Assembly: GCA_035772405.1 (NCBI GenBank)
Contig: JAYKKM010000082.1
Coordinates: 186,001 to 250,000, forward strand
Length of the DNA stretch: 64,000 nucleotides
Origin: Chrysogorgia sp. JL179-B06
Taxonomy: Eukaryota; Cnidaria; Anthozoa; Scleralcyonacea; Chrysogorgiidae
Reading direction: 5' to 3'
The notes beneath the pieces were generated by a model, which was given only the letters and a program-made list of their open reading frames with translations, searched no databases and was not told the origin of the DNA. Both the position numbers and the translations under genes were made by a program. Positions 11,702-23,244 of the stretch are shown here, one piece after another (the first letter of the stretch is position 1; each line of letters opens with the position of its first letter).

Positions 11702-12409
11702 TATTTATCATTTATAGACCCGGAGCATGGGAAATTTAAACTATATATAAACTATGGTCAGCATAAACTGATCGAAGAAACTAGTACAGCCGGTCAAACA
11801 GACCATTGTATTCAGTGATGTTGGATTTCACCTGATTTGCACCCTTCTCCACATTAATACAATATGACTGGCTGGCAGCAGTACTTAAATGATTGTATAA
11901 TTATTAATTATTGCCATATACTCAGAATACAGTAACTTACCAATATCATCACCAGTTCCATCGCTGTCTGAACTTGATGCTATCTCTGTAAACAAATTCC
12001 TTTTCTTTCGACCATTGTCGGTAGTGGAAAAGTCCAATTTTCTCTTCCGTTTACCAAGATCGGTCTTGATCTTGCAGCTTTTAATATGGCGCTTCCACGA
12101 GTTTTTAAGTTCAAATGTTTTAAGGCAAACTTGGCACGTCTGGTTCGTTTCTTTAATTCTCATTTCTGGAGTCTGATAACTATGATTTGGCACACCATCC
12201 TGTACCATCTCAGATCTAAACCCCGTACAAGAGTTCTGAAAAGAACTAGGATTTAGCTGAGATGAAAAGGAAATCCGTGGAGTTGTCGAACAGTCTTGGA
12301 AACCACTTGACGCCGCCATGACGATTGATGCAGCGGGGCCGCGGGCATGATATACAAGGCCTGGGAACAAGTTCTGGTTTTGCTTTTCTGTCGCCATGAC
12401 ACCAGCCAA

Positions 12410-12532
12410 TTAGAAAGCAGGATTCCAAGACACGCAAGGAACTTTGGGAAAGCATCAGGTAAACGTGTTGTCTTTCTCCTTCAGCCGTACGAAAGAAAAC
12501 GACAGACGAACTCGACTTCTTTTATTTAAAGT
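12410..12532. promoter_or_regulatory. divergent promoter between transposase and companion gene of element 1
   Basis: Only 123 bases separate the two outward-facing ATGs (transposase at 12409, companion at 12533), or about 213 if the inner transposase ATG is used. It must hold both start regions unless upstream noncoding exons exist. I see a pyrimidine-rich stretch but no clear TATA box. Confidence 0.55.
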
Positions 12533-13108
12533 ATGAATCAATTAGCGCAAGAAAGACAGTTGGTTTTGGTAGAGTCGCTGAATAGAAAACTGGAATCCGT
12601 TCTGGCTAATCAAGCTACACTGAATAGCAGAACAGAGGAGTTGCAAGAGCAAAACAAAGAACTGAAGAAGTCTCTGGAAAAGCAGTTATTAAAATCTCCA
12701 GCAAGAAGAAACCGAAATGGCAGATGTAAAGTTGCAGTTCCAGCTTTATTACGTGTAAGTGTCGATTATTGTGTTTATAGGGTATACTGATATATATAAC
12801 CTGCCCACTTTATCAAGTAATTAATAGTTATTATCTATTGTAATTGCATTCAAGGGTGAAGGGCTTTATAGTTCATCGTGGCATGACAAAAGTTGAAGCT
12901 TATTTTAAATTCTAATTGGATTATCTGATCCCTTTTTGTCAATAGAATCGTTTTAAGAAAGTTTACAACCTTCTTGTGAAGAGATCTGTTGTTGAAGAAT
13001 TTCGTGTGACTGAAGAGTAAGTTATTTACTTATTTCTTAGATGGATAGATAGCAAAGTTAGAAGGTGGTAAACTGCCAAGATTTTTAGTGACGAAACACT
13101 GACGTTTA

Positions 13109-13315
<207 letters not shown>

Positions 13316-13971
13316 CATTGTCAATATTGGGGCACATGGCAACCACATCCCAATATATTAATAGAGCATGGTCAGGAGGTGATCCTTGCTCATTAAGACT
13401 TTCAATCTTATTAAATTATTGTATCCTTAAGGAAAGATGGCAAGCTCTGTGCCAATGGCTTAATATTGTGCTCAGTAAATGCCGACAGTCTTTCGAGTGT
13501 TGGAATATACACATTTTAGGACCAAACCAGGACCAGTTGCATTTTTTGCAACACTATTCCCAATGGCGGCACCATGGGTGTGCAATACGGTTTTCTTATC
13601 TTAATATTTCTTTGTCTTATAATACTCTAGTTGTTTGTCTGATGCCAATGTGGCTACCTTTACTAAGGTAAAGGAAGAACTAAAACGGGAAAATGGAGAA
13701 GAGAATTGTGCTTGGACAGATGTTGAAATGGAAGGTACAGTACTTGTACTCCTATTGAACTTGTAATGTATGCAGCAGTAGTATGCCTGCCACACAGGCT
13801 AGATACTGACAGATTCCTGAATTGTTTTTTTCAATTCCTGCCCAGAGGCGTTGGTGTCTTCACCACAATTTTTAATTTTGCTCTCAGTATTATGTTATTG
13901 AGAGTAAGAGTAAATTCATAATTTATATTGATCTGCGATGGAACCTAACAGTAAAATACTAGTCTAATGAT

Positions 13972-14098
13972 GTAATATTTATCATTTATAGACCTGGAGC
14001 GAGGGGAATTCGTCAAAAAATTACCCAGAGGGAGATATATCATCCCAAGGGTAATATTTCGACAAATTCCCGAGCAGAGGGTCTATCAATGATTATTA
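13972..14098. mobile_element. short palindromic MITE
   Basis: The two halves are imperfect reverse complements, from TTATCATTTATAGACC outward to GGTCTATCAATGATTA, with the centre near 14030. A related left half is at 11705-11745. Intron 3 of the companion gene. Confidence 0.55.
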
Positions 14099-14370
14099 CA
14101 GGGATGGATCCAGCATGATCTGGTAGGGGGTGCCAAGTTGTGTTGGTCATGTGCGCCGTGCCCCCATCAGTATTCTGGTGGTCATACGCACCACATGCCC
14201 ATCAGTATTCTGGCGGTCATACGCACCACATGTCCATCAGTATTCTGGCGGTCATCATGCATGTTATCACTCAAATTACTCTATCTCATTTTGTCTTTAA
14301 TATTTTTTTGGTTTATCATGATAAATAGCACCCCCTGTACCCCCCCCCCCCCCCAGTAAATCCATCCCTG
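14099..14370. mobile_element. hAT-type MITE with perfect 8-bp target duplication
   Basis: Ends are CAGGGATGGATCCAG and the inverted TCCATCCCTG. GATTATTA flanks it at 14091-14098 and 14371-14378. Inside are three tandem 34-bp units containing CATCAGTATTCTGG and a run of C. No coding capacity. The 8-bp duplication and CAGGG ends fit hAT elements. Confidence 0.88.
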
Positions 14371-14852
14371 GATTATTATACTGAAACAATCTTGAATGTT
14401 GTCTTGAAACATCTTGTTGTTCCTCCATTGTGTTATTGAGGTTATTATGCGTGAAAACCAAATAGCACACACCGTGCATGTTTGGTTTTTGCTCGTGGTA
14501 TTTGGTTTTTCACATGATACTCAAGTCGAATACCTCTCCCACGGATGGGTATTCACTATTATACCCTCCACAGCGGGGAATTTGAGTTTATATTGACTGG
14601 TCACATGGTACAAATCTAGCTCTTTGATTGGACAATTTATATTTGAGGTATAATATACAGTATACTTTAAATCTTATTCTACAGCCCAGTTCAAAACTTA
14701 CTTCAAAACTTGTAAAGAAAGACATCAGAGAATTCAAAAGGGAATAAACAATAAGCATAAGCAGAGGAGCAAATACTTGAGGAGAATAAATGCCGTAAGT
14801 TGACTTATAAATTTCCACTTGATGTTTTACATTTTACTCCTGGGAAGCTTAA

Positions 14853-15910
14853 AGAATGAGTATCAACCGTTATGCATTGCGCGCTTGTGTTTATGTTTAC
14901 ATACAGAAATTCTACACAGGTTTCACGTTGGTTTTCAAACATAATTATAGTATTTAGCTTTAAATTTTTCACTGTCTGATTCGGACCCAGATTTAACTGT
15001 GTTGCGCTATGGCCCAGAAGATAATCTAAACGTTTACGGATCACCAGTTTGCCAACAACCACCGGCACGCAAGAAGAAACAGTTGTCGGCGCGGCACCAG
15101 TCAAGAAGAAACAGTTGTCGGCTCAGTCGATACCCAGTCGAGATGTTTATGCGGATCTAAAAAAGCAGCGTGTAAAAACAGGACTCAAGAAGAACAGGCA
15201 ACCAGCGGAGATGCAATTGCTGGAAGAAATGCTTTTGAACGGCATCAAATCGCTGTTGGCGAAGGCGCGAAGCAAGGCAACAGATTACGGAAAATACACG
15301 TTTATTTCAAGTAAACATTCAATGGTTTACATTCTACTTTATATTTTATAGTTGTATTTGCTAATTTTCGGATATAAATAATAGACACGTTATCACTTAT
15401 CATTTCAAGCACCCGTTGAGTGCACCTGGATTATATAACCTTTCCATCCTTATAACTGCCGTATAACTTGATTTTGGCTTTGATGATGTCGTTCTTCGTG
15501 ATTATTTAATAAATATTCAGCAAATTCACTGTGGGTCATGGTGGAAAACCCAAGTCGATCTCTTTTGGTAATCCACATGTCATATACGTGATCTCTTAGC
15601 TTAATTTGTTTAATTCCTTCATTCCTTTTAGGCCTACCGCGCTTTGGAGGCGACGCGCCAGGTAATACACACATGTTCTGAGGGGAAATTTTAACGGCGT
15701 ACAGTCCAACGATGTTGCTAATATGGCAATAATTACATATTCAATTATTCAATTTACAGAAAAAACTAAAAATTTAATAATTCATATAGACGATGACTTG
15801 AATATTTACGGATGACTTCGCATTCCCACTTTGTTAAAGAAAGTCGCCATTTTCGGGTTGCCCTAAAATGGCCTCCAAGCGCGCAATGCATAACGGTTGA
15901 TACTCATTCT
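14853..15910. mobile_element. TTAA-flanked element A (1,058 bp)
   Basis: Terminal inverted repeats of more than 35 bases start AGAATGAGTATCAACCGT and are flanked exactly by TTAA at 14849-14852 and 15911-15914. TTAA targets are typical of piggyBac- and kolobok-type elements. It holds two short frames, one on each strand; the minus one (15674-15450) starts with an AT-hook-like KRGRPKR. I cannot name a transposase. Intron 4 of the companion gene. Confidence 0.75.
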
Positions 15911-15914
15911 TTAA

Positions 15915-16537
15915 AGAGTGAGTGTCAGGGTAGTGCTTAGCGCGCTTGTTTTCTTCTTGGCGGCCATTTTATGGGATGCCTATTTCAGTTTACAAATGAA
16001 TCAGTTGATATTTGATCAATCCTTCTTATAAATTATCCATTTTCAAGTTTTCTAAGAAGTAAATATACCTGAGTGATAAATTATTGTGATATTTTTCGTA
16101 AAATTGATCATTTACTATAGTAATCGATACATAGAAGCTGCTATGAGCACTTTGCCTCCAAAGCGTGGAAGGTCAGGTTTGCCAATGGAAGTGTTTGATG
16201 AGCGACTAGTAAAGAAATAGATTTTGTTTCTTCTGATGTTTTGTTTATTTGAATTTGCAAAGATTCAGGAACTAAAGCCACCCGGGCCAGCTTGTTCGTC
16301 AGAAACAGCGTTGCGCGCGACCCGCAGTGGTTCACAAACAAGCGAACCGCAGCTGTTCAAATCGTCTTGAACATTAACTTCATAACACCCAAAGTCAGGA
16401 TCTGACTCCAATTTCAACATTTCCAATCTAGAGTTCACATGCAAATTATATAGTTCTAACGATTCGATGCACTGCAATCAATTTGTATGAAAACAAAAAC
16501 ACAAGCGCGCAAAGCACTACCCTGACACTCACTCTAA
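15915..16537. mobile_element. adjacent element B with related ends
   Basis: Terminal inverted repeats AGAGTGAGTGTCAGGGTAGT begin directly after the right TTAA of element A. The right copy ends at 16535, two bases before another TTAA (16538-16541). The inner ends share GCGCGC with element A, so the two are relatives sharing one target. Only short frames inside, one with an AT-hook-like PPKRGRSG near 16155. Confidence 0.65.
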
Positions 16538-16746
16538 TTAACTGGAGAAGACAATGTCTTTTTACGTATCGCCTCCTTGTAAAATGACATCTGAGCAACA
16601 GTTTGTGCCAACCATAACTTTTATTCAAGGATTACTTGTTCATGCATAGAGTTAAAGTGACTCTGGAGATTTTACATATAAATTATCTTCTAATACAATA
16701 TTCTTCCGGAGCAAAATCATAATATATCTTGTCAGCCAGAAATTTC

Positions 16747-16902
16747 ATCTTCATGGAATTTCTCCCTGTCCAAGTTACTGGATGTGATATCATAAGAGGC
16801 ATTTTTGTGGCAAATAACAAAAGAAAACTGGTTAGGAATGCCTCTTGTGACATCACATCCAATAACTTTGACAGCCAAAAAATCCATGAAGATGACATAT
16901 GT
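16747..16902. repeat. imperfect hairpin with about 62-base arms
   Basis: TCATCTTCATGGA to AAGAGGCATT is matched in reverse by AATGCCTCTTG to CCATGAAGATGA, with a loop of about 25 bases. Single copy in the window. Could be a MITE or a structured transcript in intron 4 of the companion gene. Confidence 0.6.
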
Positions 16903-17049
16903 AAAATTCCCAAAACTGAGATAGGCACTTTAATCAAGAATACAATCAACAATTATCAAACTGTTATTCTTCCTACAGCATATTATTTAAAATAATAATT
17001 TAAATACATGTAGATACTGTACTGTATTAGAGAATGTGAACTTTGCTCT

Positions 17050-17103
17050 AGAAGTGAGTAGAGGCACTTGGCGATAAAGCCAAGTGCCTTTACACTTCTT
17101 TCG
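17050..17103. repeat. short stem-loop (about 22-bp stem)
   Basis: AGGCACTTGGC, then GATAAA, then GCCAAGTGCCT form a perfect inner stem, extended outward by AGAAGTG and CACTTCT with mismatches. Confidence 0.65.
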
Positions 17104-17217
17104 TGTTCAAATACCGTCGAATATATGCAATTGATTTGACCAATTAACTCCATGATATTATTGCTAACTTCCTATTTTGAATTTGATTGGTTTCTGCTTT
17201 TTAAACAACCAATAAGA

Positions 17218-17330
17218 AACAGACGATACGTGGACGATCGTCAAGCTCATATCCTCAGAAAAATATTCTGAGTCCTGGACCGGAATCGAACCTGTAACCT
17301 GATTTCCAGTGAGATGCTACTGGTTCATAA
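17218..17330 (-). repeat. SINE tail, inverted copy of the 2743-3144 family
   Basis: The minus strand reads a box-B-like GGTTCGATTCCGG, then TTTTTCTGAGGATATGAGCT and GACGATCGTCC, matching the tRNA-like unit and tail at 3050-3130. The 5' part is degenerate. Confidence 0.7.
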
Positions 17331-17340
17331 TAAGAAACAT

Positions 17341-17428
17341 AAACGAAAGTAGTGCCCACTTGTGGTCTAGATTAATTACTTTAAAAACGAAAGTAGTGCC
17401 CACTTGTGGTCTAGATTAATTACTTTAA
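17341..17428. repeat. 44-bp direct tandem duplication
   Basis: Two identical 44-base units containing GTAGTGCCCACTTGTGG, head to tail, which suggests a recent local duplication. Confidence 0.9.
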
Positions 17429-18509
17429 TGAGTTTATGAAACTGAATGTTTTTATAATATAATTAAACCTCTGAAGATAGTCCAAGTTCGTGAAAGCTGA
17501 GATTATATTAAATTTATAAAAATATTTTAAAGTAATGGCAGCAGTGTTTTATCAGATTTAAAACACGAGGGCGATCGCCGAGTGTTGGATCTGATAAAGC
17601 ACGGACTGCAAATGTTTTGAATAACTTCAAAAACAATCCATTTGGTAAGTTAATTGGCATAGTAATTTTGAAAAACAACATTTTCTAAACCAAGAAAATC
17701 AAAGCTAAAGTTTATGCAAATCAGGATTCTTTATCAGATATAAAACCTCGGACATGGTACTGATTTCCTTTGTGTTTTCATCATGAGTTATTAATGAATT
17801 TTTTAAAGATAATTTATATTTTTGGATTTTTTTTCATAGAAGTTTGAAAGAAGGCTTGTAGGCTTGGAGGCACTTAAACCAGACCTGCAAGAAGGCAGCT
17901 TGAAAAAAATGGAGAAAATTTTGCGGGGAAAGTGAGTACGAGGAAGTTGAAGAAAATGGCAACAGAGTGAGAAGACTTAAATGCTACAGAGTTAGAAAAT
18001 TACAATGGGAACGAACCAGGTTGAGAAACGTCAAGCAAGAACTGGATCGAGCATATTTCAATACCCTGACCAGTCATGCTCGTGGCATGATGAAGGAAAG
18101 GGTTTATGGCCAACCATCAACAAGATCCAAGCCAGACGGCCCAGGATGGGCTGTCGATATTGAATTTGAAGGTTGATTTTAGAACTTAAGAAACCTGAAA
18201 TTTACAAGATATACTCATCATTCGTTAAAATTAACATTAGAAGTATAGTAAGTTTTTATATTTATTGATTATATCGTATTTAAAACAGAAATTCAATGTT
18301 TACAGCGCTCCCAATCTAACCATAGTCACCATGAGTTTCATTAGATAATAAACTGGAAAAGATATGTAAGAACGCTGAGAAGAACTAGAATTTTCCTGCT
18401 AAAATAGTATTCTTATATTTTTATATATATTGCACAGAGGTTTCTATTATGTTAAAATCTAGTTCTTCAAATGATTTGAATCCGCGGTTAATTATTATTT
18501 AATTTTATT

Positions 18510-18706
18510 AAATATGTTCTTCCAGATTATTTAAAACAAAAATGTTACTGCAGTTGTCTGACGTTTCGACTTTCTGTGCGGAAGCCATCCTCACAGATGA
18601 ATGGATCGATCGATGGATTTTTCACGTCTCTGAAGATGGCTTCTCTACAGAAAACCGGAACGTCAGACAGCAATAACATTTTTGTTTTAAATAATCTGGA
18701 AGAACA
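18510..18706. mobile_element. foldback element with PLE-like GTCGAAACGTC motif
   Basis: Arms of about 75 bases: ATGTTCTTCCAGATTATTTA to GGAAGCCATC, and the reverse, GATGGCTTC to TAAATAATCTGGAAGAACAT. The minus strand of the left arm contains AAGTCGAAACGTCAGAC, a motif common near the ends of Penelope-like and other retroposons. Confidence 0.7.
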
Positions 18707-18949
18707 TTTAATATTAAATTAAAATCTAGTGTTCTCAAGTAGCTCTTTGGTTGGCTAATGACCTTCAGTGATCTTGGATAGATTAGGCACGCTGTAAACG
18801 AAGTGTATACTGTAATTAAGGTTTGTTTGAAACTATTTCTAATCGTAATAAAACTTGTTTGAAAGTGAATTGATCATTTGTGGTTGTGTATTTTAATACT
18901 GTATACGTGATTTTGTTTATCAACTTTCATCGGGAAGCGACATAATTTA

Positions 18950-19285
18950 AGCACACCTTCAATCCATCTTAAATGTGATATATTTAAGTCATTTAAGTTT
19001 GAGCTTAAAGCTGTCTTAAATATTAGAGATACGTTTAAGTTGATGTTAAATGTTGCTTAAATCTGCTTAAAGCTATGTTTAAAAATTTACTTAAACCTAT
19101 CTTAAATGTGATATATTTAAGTCGTTTAAGTGTGCGCTAAAAGCTGTCTTAAATGTTAGAGCCTTAAGCTACGTTTAAGTTCATGTTAAATGTCGCTTAA
19201 ATCTGCTTAAACCACTGCTTAAATCTGCTTAAAGCTATGTTTAAGATACATTTAAGACACGTTTAAATGCACTTAAATTTGCTTT
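18950..19285. repeat. right subterminal repeats of CACTA element 1
   Basis: Many TTTAAG/CTTAAA-type words, such as ATTTAAGTCATTTAAG and GCTTAAATCTGCTTAA, mirroring 4979-5225. Confidence 0.75.
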
Positions 19286-20285
19286 TTCGTGCTGTGAAAC
19301 TACATGCATGTGTTTTACAGCAACTACAGACTTGTAAACATTTGAATGTAAATCTGAAAAGCAATAGACCGCCAATTAATCTGAAAAATTATAAGACACA
19401 TCCAATAATCCTTAACTCATTTCAGTAAAAGAAAACACTGATAAATTCAGATGTACAATACCTTAGCTGCAGCAGATGTATATACATTTTTTAGATGTGC
19501 ATCTACATCATCTTTTTCTTCAATGAACAGGTTACCATAGTAGCACTTTCTTTCCCCTCTATAAATATAAAAAATCAATTCATCAATTAATATGTAGTTA
19601 ATTACTAGTAACAGGTCCAATAGAATACAAATACTGTACCTTGGTACACAACTATATCTGTATAATTTAGCATTTCCATCCACATGACAAGAGTGCTGGC
19701 ATCCAAAACAGGAGGGACAGTCAATCCACTTTTTTCCCTGCAGGGATTCTATCTCATACATTGCAAAACACCACTCTTTAAATGCACGATGAAAAACTGT
19801 GACATTGATAGTAGCTGACTAAAAAAAGTTTAAAAAATCTTTAAGAAATAGTTTTATTTATAAACCGGTAGTCCATGAGTAGAAAGGCAGCCTTTGCACT
19901 TACAAAAATAAATTTTATCATCTTGGATAAAGTAAAATTATATACATAAGACATGATTCAAAACATCACAAATATTACATACCCTGCCTTTCTCACTAGA
20001 AATATTTCCCAGTGATCTAAGAAATGCAGTTTCTGAAGTGCCAGGCATATGTTTTCTCACATAATCCCACAGTCTGAAAACATCTTGGGAGAAAACATGA
20101 TTAAATTGCGTGGGATTTCCAGGCCAGTAACCCTCGCTGATTATAGTCTCCAATGATGTCAGCGAAAATTGTTCCTCACAATTATTGCAATAATATGAAG
20201 AAAGGAATAAGTCATATCGTCCTAAAATAAGACAAGATATAAAATTAGTGGATAATTAGGTGCATTTATTAATTTAATTTTATAT

Positions 20286-20650
<365 letters not shown>

Positions 20651-20902
20651 TTATTAAATCCTCTCATATATCAATTAATTATTATTAAAGCCCTCTGTAT
20701 ACAAGAAGTTGTGTATCGCTTCGCTATTACTTTGGGAAGTGCGCTCGAGAGGCCTTTCTCCACATTATGGTTAGATGCGATGTCTGCCTGTTGGTGTTAA
20801 GTGAATTAGGTTCGCTTACCGGTTGGGGCAGTCACTTTTTCCATATATATGTATTTGACAATATTAAATCCTCTCATATATCAATTAAATATATATATAT
20901 AC

Positions 20903-20944
<42 letters not shown>

Positions 20945-20948
<4 letters not shown>

Positions 20949-21085
20949 AAAGCATTTATGGTGAAGGAAAATTTCGAGTGTTGGAATACATACATTTTCA
21001 GACCAAACCGGGACCAATTGCCAAAAATGCAACTTCAAGGCCTTCCGGCTGGAATTGAACCCGCGACACTGCGATGCTAATATAT
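20945..21085. repeat. dispersed retroposon fragment with box-B-like end
   Basis: GTGAAGGAAAATTTCGAGTG and GACCAAACCGGGACCA recur at 30283-30358 and, diverged, at 13495-13550, 37925-38010 and 38115-38200. The minus strand ends with a tRNA-like box B (GGGTTCAATTCC). A second copy at 62106-62245 belongs to KDZ copy 2. Confidence 0.65.
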
Positions 21086-21305
21086 AAGAAGCAGTGTGGG
21101 ACATCTAACAACATTAACAATCAACTTTACCTCCACAAGTTATAACAATACAAGTTTCATTAGATGGAACCAGTTTGAGTGTACCTTGCTCTTTACAATG
21201 TACACATTGTTTACAGAGCAGAAAGGGAGCACATCTCTCTGTTAAAATAAAAGAACAGTAATATAAACAGTAGAGCATCTCTTTGATATAAAAGAACAGT
21301 ATATA

Positions 21306-21337
<32 letters not shown>

Positions 21338-22073
21338 GTACAATATCTACAGACATGTGTTTCGCTGTTCCACAGTTCATCAGTGTAGCTCGGTACAATC
21401 TAGACATGACATGAGAACTATTTATACCCCAAGCGACTGCCGGTAAAATATATACATAGTACATGTATATATACATACCAGCATACAATACATGCACATA
21501 ATTTATATACATATTTCTCAATCTATAGCACTCAAAGTTAATTTATAATCAAAGTTCCTCAACTACATGTATAAATACATGTACTGTACGCTGAATCTTA
21601 CTGACAAATCCTAAAGATCCATCCTCCAAAATGACATCCGTTGGAGAAATTTCCTGAAAAAATCCATTCATCCATACATCACGATCATGTAAAGGTTTCT
21701 CTTTATGCATTCCTTCACGCAGTTAGAACACATCAATACCCTTGGCCCACATTGATGACAACGAATCACAGCATTCTTCTTATTACAAAAAAAGCAAATG
21801 GCATCTTGAGAAGGAACCATGTAGCTTTTAAGAAGAGCACTAAATAATGATTCTCTGTTACTCTCCCAATTTGCTTCCACTGACTGCATTCTTCTGGTCC
21901 ATGTTGATTGACTATTGCATGTTATTTCTTGTGCTAATTGCTCACAGGTTTTTATGCAGTTACTTAAACTTTCTAAAACATTCCCAAACAAAACAAATTA
22001 CAAGACCGATTAGAAGATATATATATATATTTATATTTATATTTATATTTATATTTATATATATATATATATA

Positions 22074-22160
22074 TGATGAAGGGCTCCACTCGAAACGTCA
22101 GTATTTCGTCACTAAAATTCTTGGCAGTTTACCACCTTTTCACTTTGCTATATATTCAAA
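22074..22160 (+). repeat. retroposon end with hammerhead-like words
   Basis: GATGAAGGGCTCC followed by ACTCGAAACGTCAG resembles a degenerate hammerhead core (CTGANGA, stem II, GAAA, GTC). The first two core bases are wrong and the putative stem II has only about three pairs. It is followed by the repeat arm described at 1368-1488. The other copy is at 63242-63330. Confidence 0.35.
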
Positions 22161-23132
22161 ACACTGTCTACGCAGCACTCTACTTTTTTAATATATATAT
22201 AGATCAATGTCTTGAAGAAACAAGTTGTGAGTTGATGCAGAACTAACAGCATATGTAAATATGATACAGAACTGATGTATTATTTATCACTTCTGTATCA
22301 TGATATACATACTCAGAGACACTGATTAAAGGTCATTAAACCTTAATTTCTTTTGAATTTTCTTGAATTATTAATTATTTTAGAAATATATACAATATAT
22401 ATAAATCCAAACAAAAACACTACTTAATAACCAGCTTATCCACCTACTGTAGCTTAGAACATTACTTTACTCAGCTAGACAGATTTATACATAAAACTAC
22501 ACATGGACAAACCTGTTGAGGTGGCATAGGTAGACGTTTCTTCTGATTCAGTCATATCACAATCACTTTAGGCCATGTCACCTGACTCACCTGTATGTTA
22601 AATACAACCACACACAGTCACACACGTAAATATAAATTATGCTATACAAACAAACACTAGCCAGATGACCGCATAGGCTACATATATATATATTTATATA
22701 TATAGTGACTATATAACCTATATTGGGGGTATTCCGTATTCTGGAATATTTGCTGAGTTTGCTCCATTTGATTTGTCTGCTAGATGTGGCGGGGTACTCT
22801 GCAAATGCTCCAAAAAGTCTCCAGCTAATATTTATGACAAACTTACCTAAGCTATCCCAGTCACTATGGCTTGATTGAGTTGATTCACCACGACTTTTTT
22901 TTGAAGCACGCTCAGCAACCGATCGATACTTATATGGCTTACTCAGAGGAACTCTTTTACCCGAACCATCGTACGAAAGAAAGAAATTAGTTTGCTTTGG
23001 AGGGTTCTTTTTTTCTAAACTGCTGGCCACGCTGTGTAAATGTTCAAGACTAGCCTCCAAAGGAGTTTGTTTGGACGATTTACGAGGTCTTCCAACACCT
23101 TTCCTAGTCGCCATTTTTAAGAAGACGCGTTT

Positions 23133-23244
23133 TGCATGGTCCTGAGTACTAAGACAATAAAAGCCCCTGGAATTACCCATCATGGGTAATTCAAGAGCAT
23201 TTGACATATACCTATTATTGGTAATCTAAGAGTGAGGATGTGTT
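23133..23244. promoter_or_regulatory. left arm of a mirror-image upstream region (KDZ side)
   Basis: About 112 bases directly upstream of the KDZ ATG, repeated in inverted orientation at 25127-25246 upstream of the zinc-ribbon gene. Contains a perfect palindrome around 23170-23192 (arms GAATTACCCAT and ATGGGTAATTC). On the minus strand the arm is also open in frame with KDZ exon 1, starting MSNALELPMMGNSRGFY. It may be a promoter, a shared leader or a transposon terminal repeat. Confidence 0.55.

Larger units (their letters stand above)
6754..12409 (-). pseudogene. Tnp2-type (CMC/EnSpm) transposase of element 1, two frameshifts
   Basis: Cut-and-paste transposase expected to act in the nucleus on the element ends. 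Exons 12409-11941, 10545-10451 and 9422-6754 join in phase. Exon 1 has a C-x2-C-x12-H-x3-C zinc finger and a basic stretch (GKRKRKLDF). Exon 2 and the start of exon 3 are acidic. Exon 3 has paired CxxC motifs (CPKCKHLY), NVDWFQPFKRR, CSKCLKTFPGGFG, the hallmark DPMHNLFLG and FWLFSFERYNG; the D, D and E in the last, second and first of these are the likely catalytic triad. Two one-base homopolymer shifts break it: seven T near 8820 where six restore frame, and four A near 6995 where three do. Without them it would be close to full length. The start could instead be an inner ATG at about 12319. Introns 1 and 2 hold small terminal-inverted-repeat elements. Confidence 0.85.
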
